From the NCBI GenBank assembly GCA_965371665.1, contig CBDUZI010000016.1:1-38766 (forward strand): a DNA stretch of 38,766 bases. The letters run 5' to 3'. This DNA is from JAUVAV01 sp965371665. Lineage in GTDB: Bacteria > Oederibacteriota > JAAXVQ01 > JAUVAV01. Shown one piece after another: positions 7,582 to 15,614 of this stretch (the stretch's first letter is position 1; every line of letters begins with the position of its first letter). Under the pieces are notes generated by a model, which was not told the origin of the DNA, made no database searches, and worked only from the letters and a program-made list of their open reading frames with translations. The position numbers were made by a program, and so were the translations under genes.

Positions 7582-7664
7582 TAAAATCCCCCTAAAGTCC
7601 CCCTTTTTCAAAGGGGGACTTTCAGACCCCCCCTTTTCAAAAAGGGGGGCAAGGGGGGATTTTA
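7582..7664. repeat. Three-way palindrome of the C5T3 family between fba and hydB
   Basis: Outer arms TAAAATCCCCC (7582-7592) and GGGGGATTTTA (7654-7664) enclose two hairpins: 7596-7606 with 7610-7620 (11 bp) and 7628-7637 with 7640-7649 (10 bp). A transcript through it would fold as a three-way junction. It separates two genes on the same strand. It could act as a processing or partial termination site, or it may simply be a dispersed repeat. Confidence 0.65.
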
Positions 7665-7687
7665 TAAATTTGCAAAAGTTAAGTTAT

Positions 7688-8617
7688 TTATATCTTCCCC
7701 GCGCTGCCAAGCACGTTTACAATTTTATGCTTAACAATTTCCTGGATGGCATTGCGCGCCGGGCCTAAATACTTACGGGGGTCGAATTCCGATGGTTTTT
7801 CAGAAAAAACCTTGCGAATAGTGGCGGTCATGGCCAGACGGAGGTCAGTGTCAATATTGATTTTGCAAACCGCGCCCTGGGAAGCTTTGCGCAGCATGTC
7901 CTCGGGTACGCCCTTGGCGCCGGGAAGATTCCCGCCGTACTGGTTGCATTGCGCGACGAGGTTTTCCGGGACCGAAGATGAACCGTGCAGCACAATCGGG
8001 AAACCGGGCAGCAGCTGGGCGCATTTCTCCAACCGCGCGATGTCCAGCCTGGCTTCGCCCTTGAATTTATAAGCGCCGTGCGAAGTTCCAATGGCAATGG
8101 CCAGCGAATCCACGCCCGTGGCGTCCACAAACTCTTTAACCTGGTCCGGATTGGTCAGATTCGCGTCCTCGGCTTTGACATTGACCGCGTCCTCAATACC
8201 GGCCAGCGTGCCCAGCTCGGCTTCCACCGAGATACCGCGTTCATGGGCGTAGGCTACCACCCGCTTGGTTTCCCGGATGTTTTCCTCGAAGGGCCGGGAG
8301 GAGGCATCGATCATTACTGAAGTGAAACCGCCGTCAATGCAGGATTTGCAAATCTCGAAATCTTCGCCGTGGTCGAGATGAAGCACGATGGGGATATCCA
8401 CGGTCTGGATGGCAGCTTCCACCAGTTTCATGAGATATTCATGACGGGCATACTTCCGGGCTCCGGCCGAGACCTGCAATATCAGGGGCGAACGCACTTC
8501 CTGGGCGGCGTCTACGATACCCTGGAGTATCTCCATGTTGTTGACATTAAATCCTCCGATGGCATATCCCTCGGCATAAGCTTTTTTAAACAAATCCTGA
8601 CTTCCTACTAACGGCAT
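7688..8617 (-). CDS. fba: Class II fructose-1,6-bisphosphate aldolase
   Basis: 309 residues, the length of the compact class II (ketose-bisphosphate) aldolases. It cleaves fructose-1,6-bisphosphate to dihydroxyacetone phosphate and glyceraldehyde-3-phosphate in glycolysis/gluconeogenesis. Catalytic D82 and Zn ligand H83 are in HLDHGED. Further metal ligands H180 (GTSHGAYK) and H211 (LHGSSSVP), and the phosphate-binding NIDTD (254-258), are intact. The ATG at 8617 is preceded by GAGGAGAA at optimal distance. The hydrogenase operon lies downstream on the same strand, so read-through is possible. A tagatose-bisphosphate aldolase role cannot be ruled out by sequence alone. Confidence 0.94.
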   Translation of the reverse strand: MPLVGSQDLFKKAYAEGYAIGGFNVNNMEILQGIVDAAQEVRSPLILQVSAGARKYARHEYLMKLVEAAIQTVDIPIVLHLDHGEDFEICKSCIDGGFTSVMIDASSRPFEENIRETKRVVAYAHERGISVEAELGTLAGIEDAVNVKAEDANLTNPDQVKEFVDATGVDSLAIAIGTSHGAYKFKGEARLDIARLEKCAQLLPGFPIVLHGSSSVPENLVAQCNQYGGNLPGAKGVPEDMLRKASQGAVCKINIDTDLRLAMTATIRKVFSEKPSEFDPRKYLGPARNAIQEIVKHKIVNVLGSAGKI

Positions 8618-8764
8618 CTTGAAAATTCTCCTCTTCTTTTGGAATTTGCACCCTAACCCGGCTGCAACAATTGGACGACATTATATTCAAACCCGCCGGG
8701 AAAGCAATGAAAATTTTTATTTAAATAGTTTTTTTTACGGAAAGGTTGTTTTTTGGGAAAGGTT

Positions 8765-8881
8765 GTCATACCCGAATGATTGTTATATTTCGGTAGGGGC
8801 GGGTTTTAAACCCGCCCCTACAATTAAGTCTTTGAAAATCAAAGCCGCTGGATTCCCGCTAAAGGCATGCGGGAATGACAT
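8765..8881. repeat. GTCAT...ATGAC repeat, copy 1, with nested 14-bp hairpin
   Basis: It begins GTCATACCCGAATG and ends GCGGGAATGACAT. The inner part contains a perfect inverted repeat, GTAGGGGCGGGTTT (8793-8806) with AAACCCGCCCCTAC (8808-8821). Bases 8829-8881 match 33062-33115 almost exactly. It occupies the 445-bp gap between fba and the PorV-like gene (divergent); an open frame across it is not a credible gene. Confidence 0.75.
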
Positions 8882-8948
8882 AATTCCAGTAATTAAGAAA
8901 AAAAGCTTTCCGCAGCAGAAACTAATTAAACCTGGCGAAGGATAAAGG

Positions 8949-8978
8949 TTGCTTCCTGAGCGGCAGATGGCCTATAAT
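8949..8978 (+). promoter_or_regulatory. Probable promoter of the PorV-like gene
   Basis: A perfect TATAAT at 8973-8978 has a weak -35 (TTGCTT, 8949-8954) 18 nt upstream. The start codon is 84 nt downstream of the -10. Confidence 0.45.
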
Positions 8979-9062
8979 CATAAACTTGAATTTTCGGGAG
9001 ACAGCCGGATGATTTTTGTAATCATCTAATACTTATTTAGCTTTTAATCAGGAGGCCAAAAC

Positions 9063-9989
9063 ATGAAGAAAATTTCTTTTGCCGCATTGGCAGCTATTAT
9101 AATTTTATCCGGAGCGGCCCGGAGTTGGGCCGGCGCCGGAGTGAGCGGGGCGCAAATTCTGCAGCAGCTGACCGGCGCCGGGCCGGCCGGGATGGGCGGA
9201 GCTTACACGGCCTGTTCCGGGAGTATATACGCTATGGGGTCCAATCCTGCCGGCTTAAGCGGACTTAAAGCGGGTGAAATCATGTTTATGCATGTCGGAG
9301 GTTTTGAGGGTTTATCCACTGAAATGCTGGCCGGCGCGGTGCCCATACCGGGTTTGGGTACGCTGGGGGTGCAGGCTTTGTATAGTGGCCAGCCGGCGAT
9401 TGACAATGATGTGCCGGGAGAGGAGGCCCTGGAAGTGATGGATCTGGTTTTCGGAGTCAGCTTTGCGCGTACTATAATCAGTAACTTGACTTTGGGGATA
9501 AATGCCCAAGTGGCGAGCATGACTCTGGGGCCAACGGATGCGTCAGTCCTCTCCCTGGATATTGGAACTCAATTCCAATTAAATAAGGGAGTTCAACTGG
9601 GGCTGACGGCCCGTCACCTGGGTACGCCGGTGAAATTTGTAACCGAGGAAGATCCCCTGCCTTTGACCATGGTACTGGGCGCCGGTTTTATCCCACTGGA
9701 TAAAGTTCCCCACCGGTTGATCAGCGCCTTGGATGTTGAGTATTTAGTGCCGGAAGAAAATATGGTGGTTCGGCTGGGCGGGGAATACTGGTTCCAGCGC
9801 ATGCTGGCTCTGCGCATGGGTTATGCCTATTCAGTCCACCGGACCGTAGGTGGGATGTCCCTGGGCATGGGTTTTAAATTTAAGGCCGGCAAGGTAAACC
9901 TGGTTTTGGATTATACTTTCCTGCCGGAATTCTGGGAAGCGGCTGATTTTGCATCGCGAAACCTGGTCAGCCTGGGCGTGATTTTTTAA
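9063..9989 (+). CDS. PorV/UPF0164-like outer-membrane beta-barrel protein
   Basis: 308 residues. The signal peptide ends near residue 23 (RSWA). The N-terminal mature segment, GAQILQQLTGAGPAGMGGAYTA followed by NPAGL, is typical of the PorV/PorQ/UPF0164 outer-membrane family. In that family a small-residue-rich region is followed by an FadL-like barrel. The remainder is alternating beta-strand sequence, and the chain ends in SLGVIF, an aromatic C-terminus suited to Bam-dependent insertion. CAGGAGG lies 7 nt before the ATG. In Bacteroidota PorV is a T9SS partner, but no T9SS genes are in this window, so that function is not assumed. It is the first of three consecutive envelope genes. Confidence 0.75.
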   Translation: MKKISFAALAAIIILSGAARSWAGAGVSGAQILQQLTGAGPAGMGGAYTACSGSIYAMGSNPAGLSGLKAGEIMFMHVGGFEGLSTEMLAGAVPIPGLGTLGVQALYSGQPAIDNDVPGEEALEVMDLVFGVSFARTIISNLTLGINAQVASMTLGPTDASVLSLDIGTQFQLNKGVQLGLTARHLGTPVKFVTEEDPLPLTMVLGAGFIPLDKVPHRLISALDVEYLVPEENMVVRLGGEYWFQRMLALRMGYAYSVHRTVGGMSLGMGFKFKAGKVNLVLDYTFLPEFWEAADFASRNLVSLGVIF

Positions 9990-10075
9990 AAAAATGTTGC
10001 ATTTAAATGGAAATTGTTTTACAAAGAATAACTAGTATCTGTTGCGGAAAGGCAATTATGGTTTTTCAAAATATT

Positions 10076-10191
10076 GTCATTCCGGCATGATTTTAGCCGG
10101 AATCCAGAAAAGCACTGTGATGTAAGCAAAGATACTTCCTGGATACCGGCCTGTCCTGGATGGTTTCGTCCAGGGCTTCCGCCGGTATGAC
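10076..10191. repeat. GTCAT...ATGAC repeat, copy 2, with CTGGATGRTTTNGTCCAG module
   Basis: It starts GTCATTCCGGCATGATTTTAG and ends CCGCCGGTATGAC, so the ends are inverted. It encloses the hairpin module CTGGATGGTTTCGTCCAGGG (10156-10175) also found at 2519-2537 (inverted) and 37921-37939. It sits in the 373-bp gap before the next gene. The rest of that gap (10201-10362) may hold a structured leader, treated as a finding. Confidence 0.7.
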
Positions 10192-10362
10192 GAGCTTAAC
10201 TTATTTTTCCGCAACCAGAACTAACGAGGGTGAAAGAATATAGCTTGCCCACTATTCAATGAAGGCCAGCTTGATCAGTTGGGGAGGGAGGTGGTTGCGA
10301 CGCAAAGTCCGGTAATAGGATGATGTTGAAGTTAAAATAATTTTCAAAAAGGAGGATCAGAC

Positions 10363-12096
10363 GTGAGAAGGTTATTTACTTGGCTTACAATGGTAATTCT
10401 AAGCGGAACCCTTACGGCAGCTTGTTTCGCGCATCAGGATAATTCTTTTACTTTTACATCGACCGCCGGTATGTTTGAGGATGTTTATGATCTCTTCAAA
10501 GCCAGCCCGGCCTATCTTCCCAGCTTTGAAAGAAGCACTCTCTGGGGCCAGCTTTCCAACCTGCAAAACCAAAATGATTTAATGTTTATGGATCCGACAT
10601 GGACATCGGTCAGTAACAATTATTATCTCCTGGGCGGACAGTTAAATATTTTGGGACTGGGCCGCGGCGGTGGTATGGTTGATTGGTTCGGCGCGAGCGT
10701 CCCGCAAGCAGTAACTGATTATAACGGCAATACCGCGAGCGGGCGGGCCGAGAGCACGGAAGTGGCTTCCCGGGATTTGGATAGTGACGGGATTTATGAT
10801 TTCCGGGAGGAGATATACGGGAAAATAGAAAAAATTGATCATAACTATAGCACCGACATCTATGTGGCTTTTGGCATGGGCGGACTGTTTGGGATGGATC
10901 TGGGAGCTGGGGTGCGCGCGGATTGGGACAGCCACCAGCCTTCTTATAATCCCTGCGATACTGCCAATCCTTTTTTCTCTTCCCTCACCAATCATTCTTT
11001 TAATGAGGAAGCCTGGGAACGTCAGTATGATTTAACCAATAATAATGCCGAGCTCTACCGCTGGGACCGGATGGGAACCGGATCCCTGAATTACGGCACT
11101 GCTACCTGGCGCTTGATTCTGGCCGGCCGTTCCAAGAGTTTAATGCCCAACCTGGACCTGGTGGTAAATGCCGGGCCAGTGCTCAGGATTGCCACCAACG
11201 AGTATGAATATGAGTATACGGAAGACCAGGACAGCGCACCCAGCGACCCTGCCACGGGCAATAATAAATCGTTCACAGAGAGCGGCATGGAAGCCGGCAC
11301 AGATGTATATCCCGGTTCGGGTATAGGATTTTTAGCCAATGCCAGGGCGGATTATACTCTTGCCGAAAACCTGCTTTTAACCGCGCAACTGGGTTACACG
11401 CTTATCCCGTACAGCATTTCGGATGCTAAATTAGAACGAAATACCTGGGAACTCAATCGTGCGATGCAAAGGGATGAGCAGACAACAGGCGAAAATTATA
11501 CTTATGAAGGCGATGTGGGATACAGCCTGGCGGAGGTCAAACTGCGCGCGCAATATACGGCGCAGGGCTGGAAACTGGGCATGGGCATTAATGCCAGTAC
11601 CAGCAGTGACACCCGGGAAGTCACCACTAAGTATGAATATAGTAAAACCGACATAGATAGCAATACCGGAGATCCTTCCACGGATTACACTCAGACCATT
11701 ACCGATGGAAGGGAGAGTATTACCAAGTCCACGGATATAACCGACACCCTGGAACTCCCGGTCGGTCTGGTGTTAAACATTGTGAATAAGCTGCCGATCA
11801 GGTTCGGCGCCAAGCATATTATAAAAAGGAAATCCGAGACCGATACTTATGAAGTTACTTCCCGTACGCCGAGAACTACGCATACGGTGTATGGAGACGG
11901 CGTGGTGGATAACACCGTCGCTGATATTTCCGAGTATTCCCATTGGACCGGTTCCAGCCTGACAGTAACGCATCAGAACGTTTTTTATTACGGGCTGACC
12001 TGGTGGCCTTTTGAGGATCTCCAGATCGATGTTGCAAATTTTGCTTATACCGCGTTTTTGTACGAATATAATGTTTCCATAACCTTCCATTTCTAA
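10363..12096 (+). CDS. Predicted outer-membrane beta-barrel protein, family not recognised
   Basis: 577 residues. It starts with GTG, supported by AAAGGAGG 7 nt upstream. A signal peptide ends near residue 23 (ACFA). The body is rich in aromatic/Gly beta-strand patterns and polar loops with many Asn, Asp, Thr and Tyr. It ends VSITFHF, a typical barrel C-terminus. A calcium-type loop DLDSDGIYDFREE lies at about 139-151. I recognise no family. The next gene, a lipoprotein, begins 21 nt downstream and also has an Asp-rich DxDGDG loop, so the two may work together at the surface. Transport or adhesion cannot be told apart from sequence. Confidence 0.7.
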   Translation: MRRLFTWLTMVILSGTLTAACFAHQDNSFTFTSTAGMFEDVYDLFKASPAYLPSFERSTLWGQLSNLQNQNDLMFMDPTWTSVSNNYYLLGGQLNILGLGRGGGMVDWFGASVPQAVTDYNGNTASGRAESTEVASRDLDSDGIYDFREEIYGKIEKIDHNYSTDIYVAFGMGGLFGMDLGAGVRADWDSHQPSYNPCDTANPFFSSLTNHSFNEEAWERQYDLTNNNAELYRWDRMGTGSLNYGTATWRLILAGRSKSLMPNLDLVVNAGPVLRIATNEYEYEYTEDQDSAPSDPATGNNKSFTESGMEAGTDVYPGSGIGFLANARADYTLAENLLLTAQLGYTLIPYSISDAKLERNTWELNRAMQRDEQTTGENYTYEGDVGYSLAEVKLRAQYTAQGWKLGMGINASTSSDTREVTTKYEYSKTDIDSNTGDPSTDYTQTITDGRESITKSTDITDTLELPVGLVLNIVNKLPIRFGAKHIIKRKSETDTYEVTSRTPRTTHTVYGDGVVDNTVADISEYSHWTGSSLTVTHQNVFYYGLTWWPFEDLQIDVANFAYTAFLYEYNVSITFHF

Positions 12097-12117
12097 AGAG
12101 AGGAGCGTGACCCAATT

Positions 12118-13500
12118 ATGAAAAAAATCTTTACCGGTTTGCTAATGATCGGTCTTTGCGGCATGGGAGCCGTTTATTTGATCTCTTGCGCCAAGCTGCA
12201 AAGCCCGATAAGTCCGGATACCAGCCTGATCGGAGTGGGGAATTCCCAGGCCGCCAGAATACCTCAAGCCAGCATAGTGGATACTACTTTACTGACGACA
12301 CAAACCCTTTATGTTGATTTTGATATGGCCATGGATCCTGCCAGTTTTAATTCCTCGACCGTACTGGTTTACCAGATGTCCGATACAGTCAATACCACGG
12401 AAACCCAATATACCGGTATTTCCATCAGTTATGACGCGACGCTCAAGCGCCTGAAAGTAGGAAGTACTGCCGGCACCGGGTGGGATGACAACCGGTATTA
12501 CCGTGTTCACGTGACCACCGGCGTCAAAAGCGCCGCCGGCCAGCAGTTGGACGGAAATAAAAACGAAATACCGGAAAGCAGTGCATTCGACAATTATAAT
12601 GCGCAATTTGCAGTGGGAACGCCGGTGAGCGGAATTTACACTCTGAGTCCGATAAATATCGCAATCGCCGCTATTGAAGCGGGAGGTAATCCCCCTGATT
12701 TCACATTGACTTCAAGCAATGTCGGTAATGTATCGGTGGCCTATGGTTATGTGACTATTACCGTTGTTTTCAATTATGATGTCGACCAGTCCACCATATT
12801 TGTGGATGCTGCGACGCTGCACACCAATTTCAGCCTGGTTAATGACATAACCGGATCTCCGGTAAGTCCGGTACAGGTTAGTATCACGGCTCCTAATACT
12901 GTTCAGGGTATTTTCCAATTAGCCGGAAACACGCGTTATAAGCTGACTGTCAGGGGCGGAGCCTCTGGTATACGCTCTTCCCAGGATACCGCACAAGCGT
13001 TGCTGCGAGGCCGGTATTTTGGTGGAGAAGATACTACGGCCGAGGCCGCGGATGACCTGATCCGTTATATTTATACTATGACTGATGGAGGTGTGTCCAC
13101 AGCTCCGCCGAGTGTTGGCGGAACATTATACAGCGTGGGCAGCCGTAGATTTACAATAAGCTTCAACATTCCTTCCCCTGGCGGGCAGATGAGCGCTGCC
13201 AGTTTGACAACGGCTAATTTGAAGCTGATAGGAACCTATAATACGGAAACATACAATATCCAGCCGAAAGCGATAGTAATTGCGGCAAATCTGGCATCGG
13301 TTGAAATTTATGTCCCTGATTCATTTTACCCGGCTACCGGGACCAGCTCTCCCGCTCCCGATGTAGATGTTCGGGTGAAGGTCAGCCGTAATGTCATGTC
13401 TGCGGAAGGGTATTATTTGGACAGTGATGGAGACGGCGTCGGAGGGCAGGAGGATGACGATTATCTAAGTGGTGGATATACAGTGATTTCTCAGAAATAG
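12118..13500 (+). CDS. Lipoprotein with Big_5-like (SbsA Ig-like) repeats
   Basis: 460 residues. A signal peptide with lipobox LISC puts the acylated Cys at about residue 24, so the protein is membrane-anchored. At least two Ig-like segments resemble Big_5/SbsA-like folds. The clearest, near residues 60-145, reads LYVDFDMAMDPASF...YTGISISYDATLKRLKV and ends in a YRVHVTTGVKSAAGQ-like strand. A related stretch follows near 200-290. The C-terminus has an Asp-rich putative calcium loop, DSDGDGVGGQEDDD. GAGAGGAGCG precedes the ATG at a somewhat long spacing. It is the last gene of the envelope trio and is followed by a strong terminator. A structural or adhesive role is inferred. Confidence 0.75.
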   Translation: MKKIFTGLLMIGLCGMGAVYLISCAKLQSPISPDTSLIGVGNSQAARIPQASIVDTTLLTTQTLYVDFDMAMDPASFNSSTVLVYQMSDTVNTTETQYTGISISYDATLKRLKVGSTAGTGWDDNRYYRVHVTTGVKSAAGQQLDGNKNEIPESSAFDNYNAQFAVGTPVSGIYTLSPINIAIAAIEAGGNPPDFTLTSSNVGNVSVAYGYVTITVVFNYDVDQSTIFVDAATLHTNFSLVNDITGSPVSPVQVSITAPNTVQGIFQLAGNTRYKLTVRGGASGIRSSQDTAQALLRGRYFGGEDTTAEAADDLIRYIYTMTDGGVSTAPPSVGGTLYSVGSRRFTISFNIPSPGGQMSAASLTTANLKLIGTYNTETYNIQPKAIVIAANLASVEIYVPDSFYPATGTSSPAPDVDVRVKVSRNVMSAEGYYLDSDGDGVGGQEDDDYLSGGYTVISQK

Positions 13501-13531
13501 TCTCATCCGAAAGTATCTATATTAAATTACT

Positions 13532-13574
13532 AAAAACAGAGGGCTGTCGCGGGTAAAGACAGCCCTCTGTTTTT
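13532..13574 (+). terminator. Rho-independent terminator after the lipoprotein gene
   Basis: A perfect 17-bp stem pairs 13532-13548 with 13558-13574, with a 9-nt loop. The 5' arm begins AAAAACAGAGGG and the 3' arm ends CCCTCTGTTTTT, providing the T-run. The A-rich side would also let it work in the reverse direction. It separates the envelope genes from der. Confidence 0.9.
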
Positions 13575-13636
13575 GCCTTCCGCCATTAAATTTTCCGGTT
13601 GAATTTCAACTTATCGGGGATGAGTGTACCAAAACA

Positions 13637-14971
13637 ATGAACCCTTGCATAGTAGCCATAGTCGGTCGTCCTAATGTTGGCAAATCCGCGCTTTTCAACC
13701 GCCTGACCGGTAAAGCCCGGGCCATTGTCGATGATCTGCCCGGTGTGACGCGTGACCGCAACTACGGCCTGGCCGAATGGCTGGGCCGGAAGTATCTGTT
13801 GGTGGATACGGGAGGATTTGAACCCAATTGTTCGGATAACATCTTAAGCCAAATCCGGGAACAGGCCAATTTGGCTATGCAGGAAGCCGATGTGATTTTA
13901 ATAGTTGCAGACGGCCGGCAAACGCTTGACAGGGCGGATCGGGAATTGGCAGAACGGCTTAGAGGGACGGGTAAACCCGTATTATTAGCGGTTAATAAAA
14001 TAGATAACCAGGAATTAGAACCCGAAGCGCATAATTTTTGGTCCTTGGGTGTGGGCACGCCTTATCCGGTTTCCGCTTTGCACGGCCGCCGGGTGGATGA
14101 ATTGTTGGATGCCTTGCTCGAGGTTCTGCCGTCCCGAGAGGAGCTTCCGGATAATGAGGAAGACCTGGAGATTAAACTGGCGATCGTGGGCCGGCCCAAT
14201 GTCGGCAAATCTTCCTTGCTGAATTGTATTCTGGGCGAGTCGCGTGTCCTGGTCAGCGATATTCCGGGAACCACCCGTGACTCGGTCTCATCTTTTTTTG
14301 AGTATCAAGACCGGTCTTTCCAGATTCTGGATACTGCGGGGTTGCGGGTCCGGAGCCGGGTAGAGGCGGGGGTGGAGAAGTATTCCGTAATGCGCGCGCT
14401 CCGGAGCATTGAGGAATGTCATGCGGCGGTTTTGCTGCTGGATGCCTCCGTTCCGCTGAGTGAACAGGATGAACGGATCGCGGGTTTTATTCACGAATCC
14501 GGCCGGGCCTGCATCCTGGCGATTAATAAATGGGACTTGATTGAAAAAGATCAGCATACAGTTGACCAATATATGAAAATATTAAGAGCGCGCCTGGCCT
14601 TTATGGAATATGCTCCCAGTCTTACTTTGTCCGCCAAAACCGGACAGCGGGTCAACCGCTTGCTGGAGATGGCGATGCAGGTGGATGAACAGCATAAAGT
14701 GCGCATCAAAACCAGTTTGCTAAATAAAGCGCTTCAGGATATTATTCATAAGCATCCCGCGCCCTCGCGCCGCGGCCGGGTGCTTAAGCTGAAATTTCTT
14801 ACCCAGACCGGGGTGCGGCCTCCGTCCTTTGCGTTGTTCGTTAATGAGGCGCGGCGCATGCATTTTGCTTACTTGCGTCATATCAAGAACAGCCTGCGCG
14901 CCCGTTTTGGGTTTCAAGGCACTCCGTTGATTGTTATGCTGCGGGAAGTGAAGGGAGCAAGACATGATTGA
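13637..14971 (+). CDS. der: Ribosome-assembly GTPase Der (EngA)
   Basis: 444 residues. Two tandem G domains show complete motifs: GRPNVGKS (10-17), DTGG (57-60) and NKID (120-123), then GRPNVGKS (185-192), DTAG (232-235) and NKWD (297-300). A KH-like C-terminal domain (about 355-440) with the conserved PPSFALFVN follows. Der is needed for maturation of the 50S subunit. The Shine-Dalgarno is weak (GGGGATGAG, slightly distant). The stop overlaps the plsY start by 8 nt, opening a compact der-plsY-gpsA-HU/IHF-merR run. Confidence 0.97.
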   Translation: MNPCIVAIVGRPNVGKSALFNRLTGKARAIVDDLPGVTRDRNYGLAEWLGRKYLLVDTGGFEPNCSDNILSQIREQANLAMQEADVILIVADGRQTLDRADRELAERLRGTGKPVLLAVNKIDNQELEPEAHNFWSLGVGTPYPVSALHGRRVDELLDALLEVLPSREELPDNEEDLEIKLAIVGRPNVGKSSLLNCILGESRVLVSDIPGTTRDSVSSFFEYQDRSFQILDTAGLRVRSRVEAGVEKYSVMRALRSIEECHAAVLLLDASVPLSEQDERIAGFIHESGRACILAINKWDLIEKDQHTVDQYMKILRARLAFMEYAPSLTLSAKTGQRVNRLLEMAMQVDEQHKVRIKTSLLNKALQDIIHKHPAPSRRGRVLKLKFLTQTGVRPPSFALFVNEARRMHFAYLRHIKNSLRARFGFQGTPLIVMLREVKGARHD

Positions 14972-15614
14972 AGATTGGTTTTTAATTGGGCTGGCAATAT
15001 TGTCCGGCTATTTGCTTGGTTCGCTGCCCACGGCTTATTTATATGGCCGGCTGCGCGGCGTTGATATTCGCACCCAAGGTTCCGGAAATCCGGGCGCCAC
15101 CAATGTCGCGCGTTTATTTGGAATGCCGTCCGGAATTATGGTACTATTGGTGGATGTTGGCAAGGGATTTGCCGCGGCTTATTGGCTTTCCCGCTGGACC
15201 CCCTATCCGGCATCGGATTTAATTCGCGTGGGCTGCGGTCTGGCCGCGATTTTTGGGCATACTTTTACTCCTTTCTTGAAATTTAAGGGCGGAAAAGGGG
15301 TGGCTGCCACTTACGGGGTTTTATTGGGGTTGGCCCCCATTGCCACTATCATGGTTTTTATAGCCTTTGCCGGGGTAGTGGCCGGGACTCGCTATATCTC
15401 GGCCGGGTCTTTGGTTTCCGCGTTCTTATTCCCGCTCTTGATTTGGCTGGTGGGTGAATCCGGCTACGGTTTTTCCATTTTGATTTTATCCGTAATTATC
15501 GGGACGGTGATTATTATCCTGCATCGTGGTAATATTGATCGTATAATTTCCGGAACGGAAAACCGGCTGGGCCAGCGGATACCGGTTAAGCCGGAAAAAA
15601 ATCACCATGGATAG
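14964..15614 (+). CDS. plsY: Glycerol-3-phosphate acyltransferase PlsY
   Basis: 216 residues, a multi-spanning membrane protein of the usual length. It transfers acyl groups from acyl-phosphate to glycerol-3-phosphate, the first step of phospholipid synthesis. Signature motifs GSGNPGATNVAR (39-50) and KFKGGKGVAATYG are intact and several hydrophobic helices are evident. It overlaps der by 8 nt at the 5' end and gpsA by 8 nt at the 3' end. The neighbour GpsA makes its substrate, so the pair forms a functional unit. Confidence 0.96.
   Translation: MIEDWFLIGLAILSGYLLGSLPTAYLYGRLRGVDIRTQGSGNPGATNVARLFGMPSGIMVLLVDVGKGFAAAYWLSRWTPYPASDLIRVGCGLAAIFGHTFTPFLKFKGGKGVAATYGVLLGLAPIATIMVFIAFAGVVAGTRYISAGSLVSAFLFPLLIWLVGESGYGFSILILSVIIGTVIIILHRGNIDRIISGTENRLGQRIPVKPEKNHHG

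Noticed and set aside
8619..8945. Plus-strand frame in the fba upstream region (108 codons)
   Set aside because: Most of it is translated repeat DNA (GTCAT...ATGAC family) and there is no Shine-Dalgarno.
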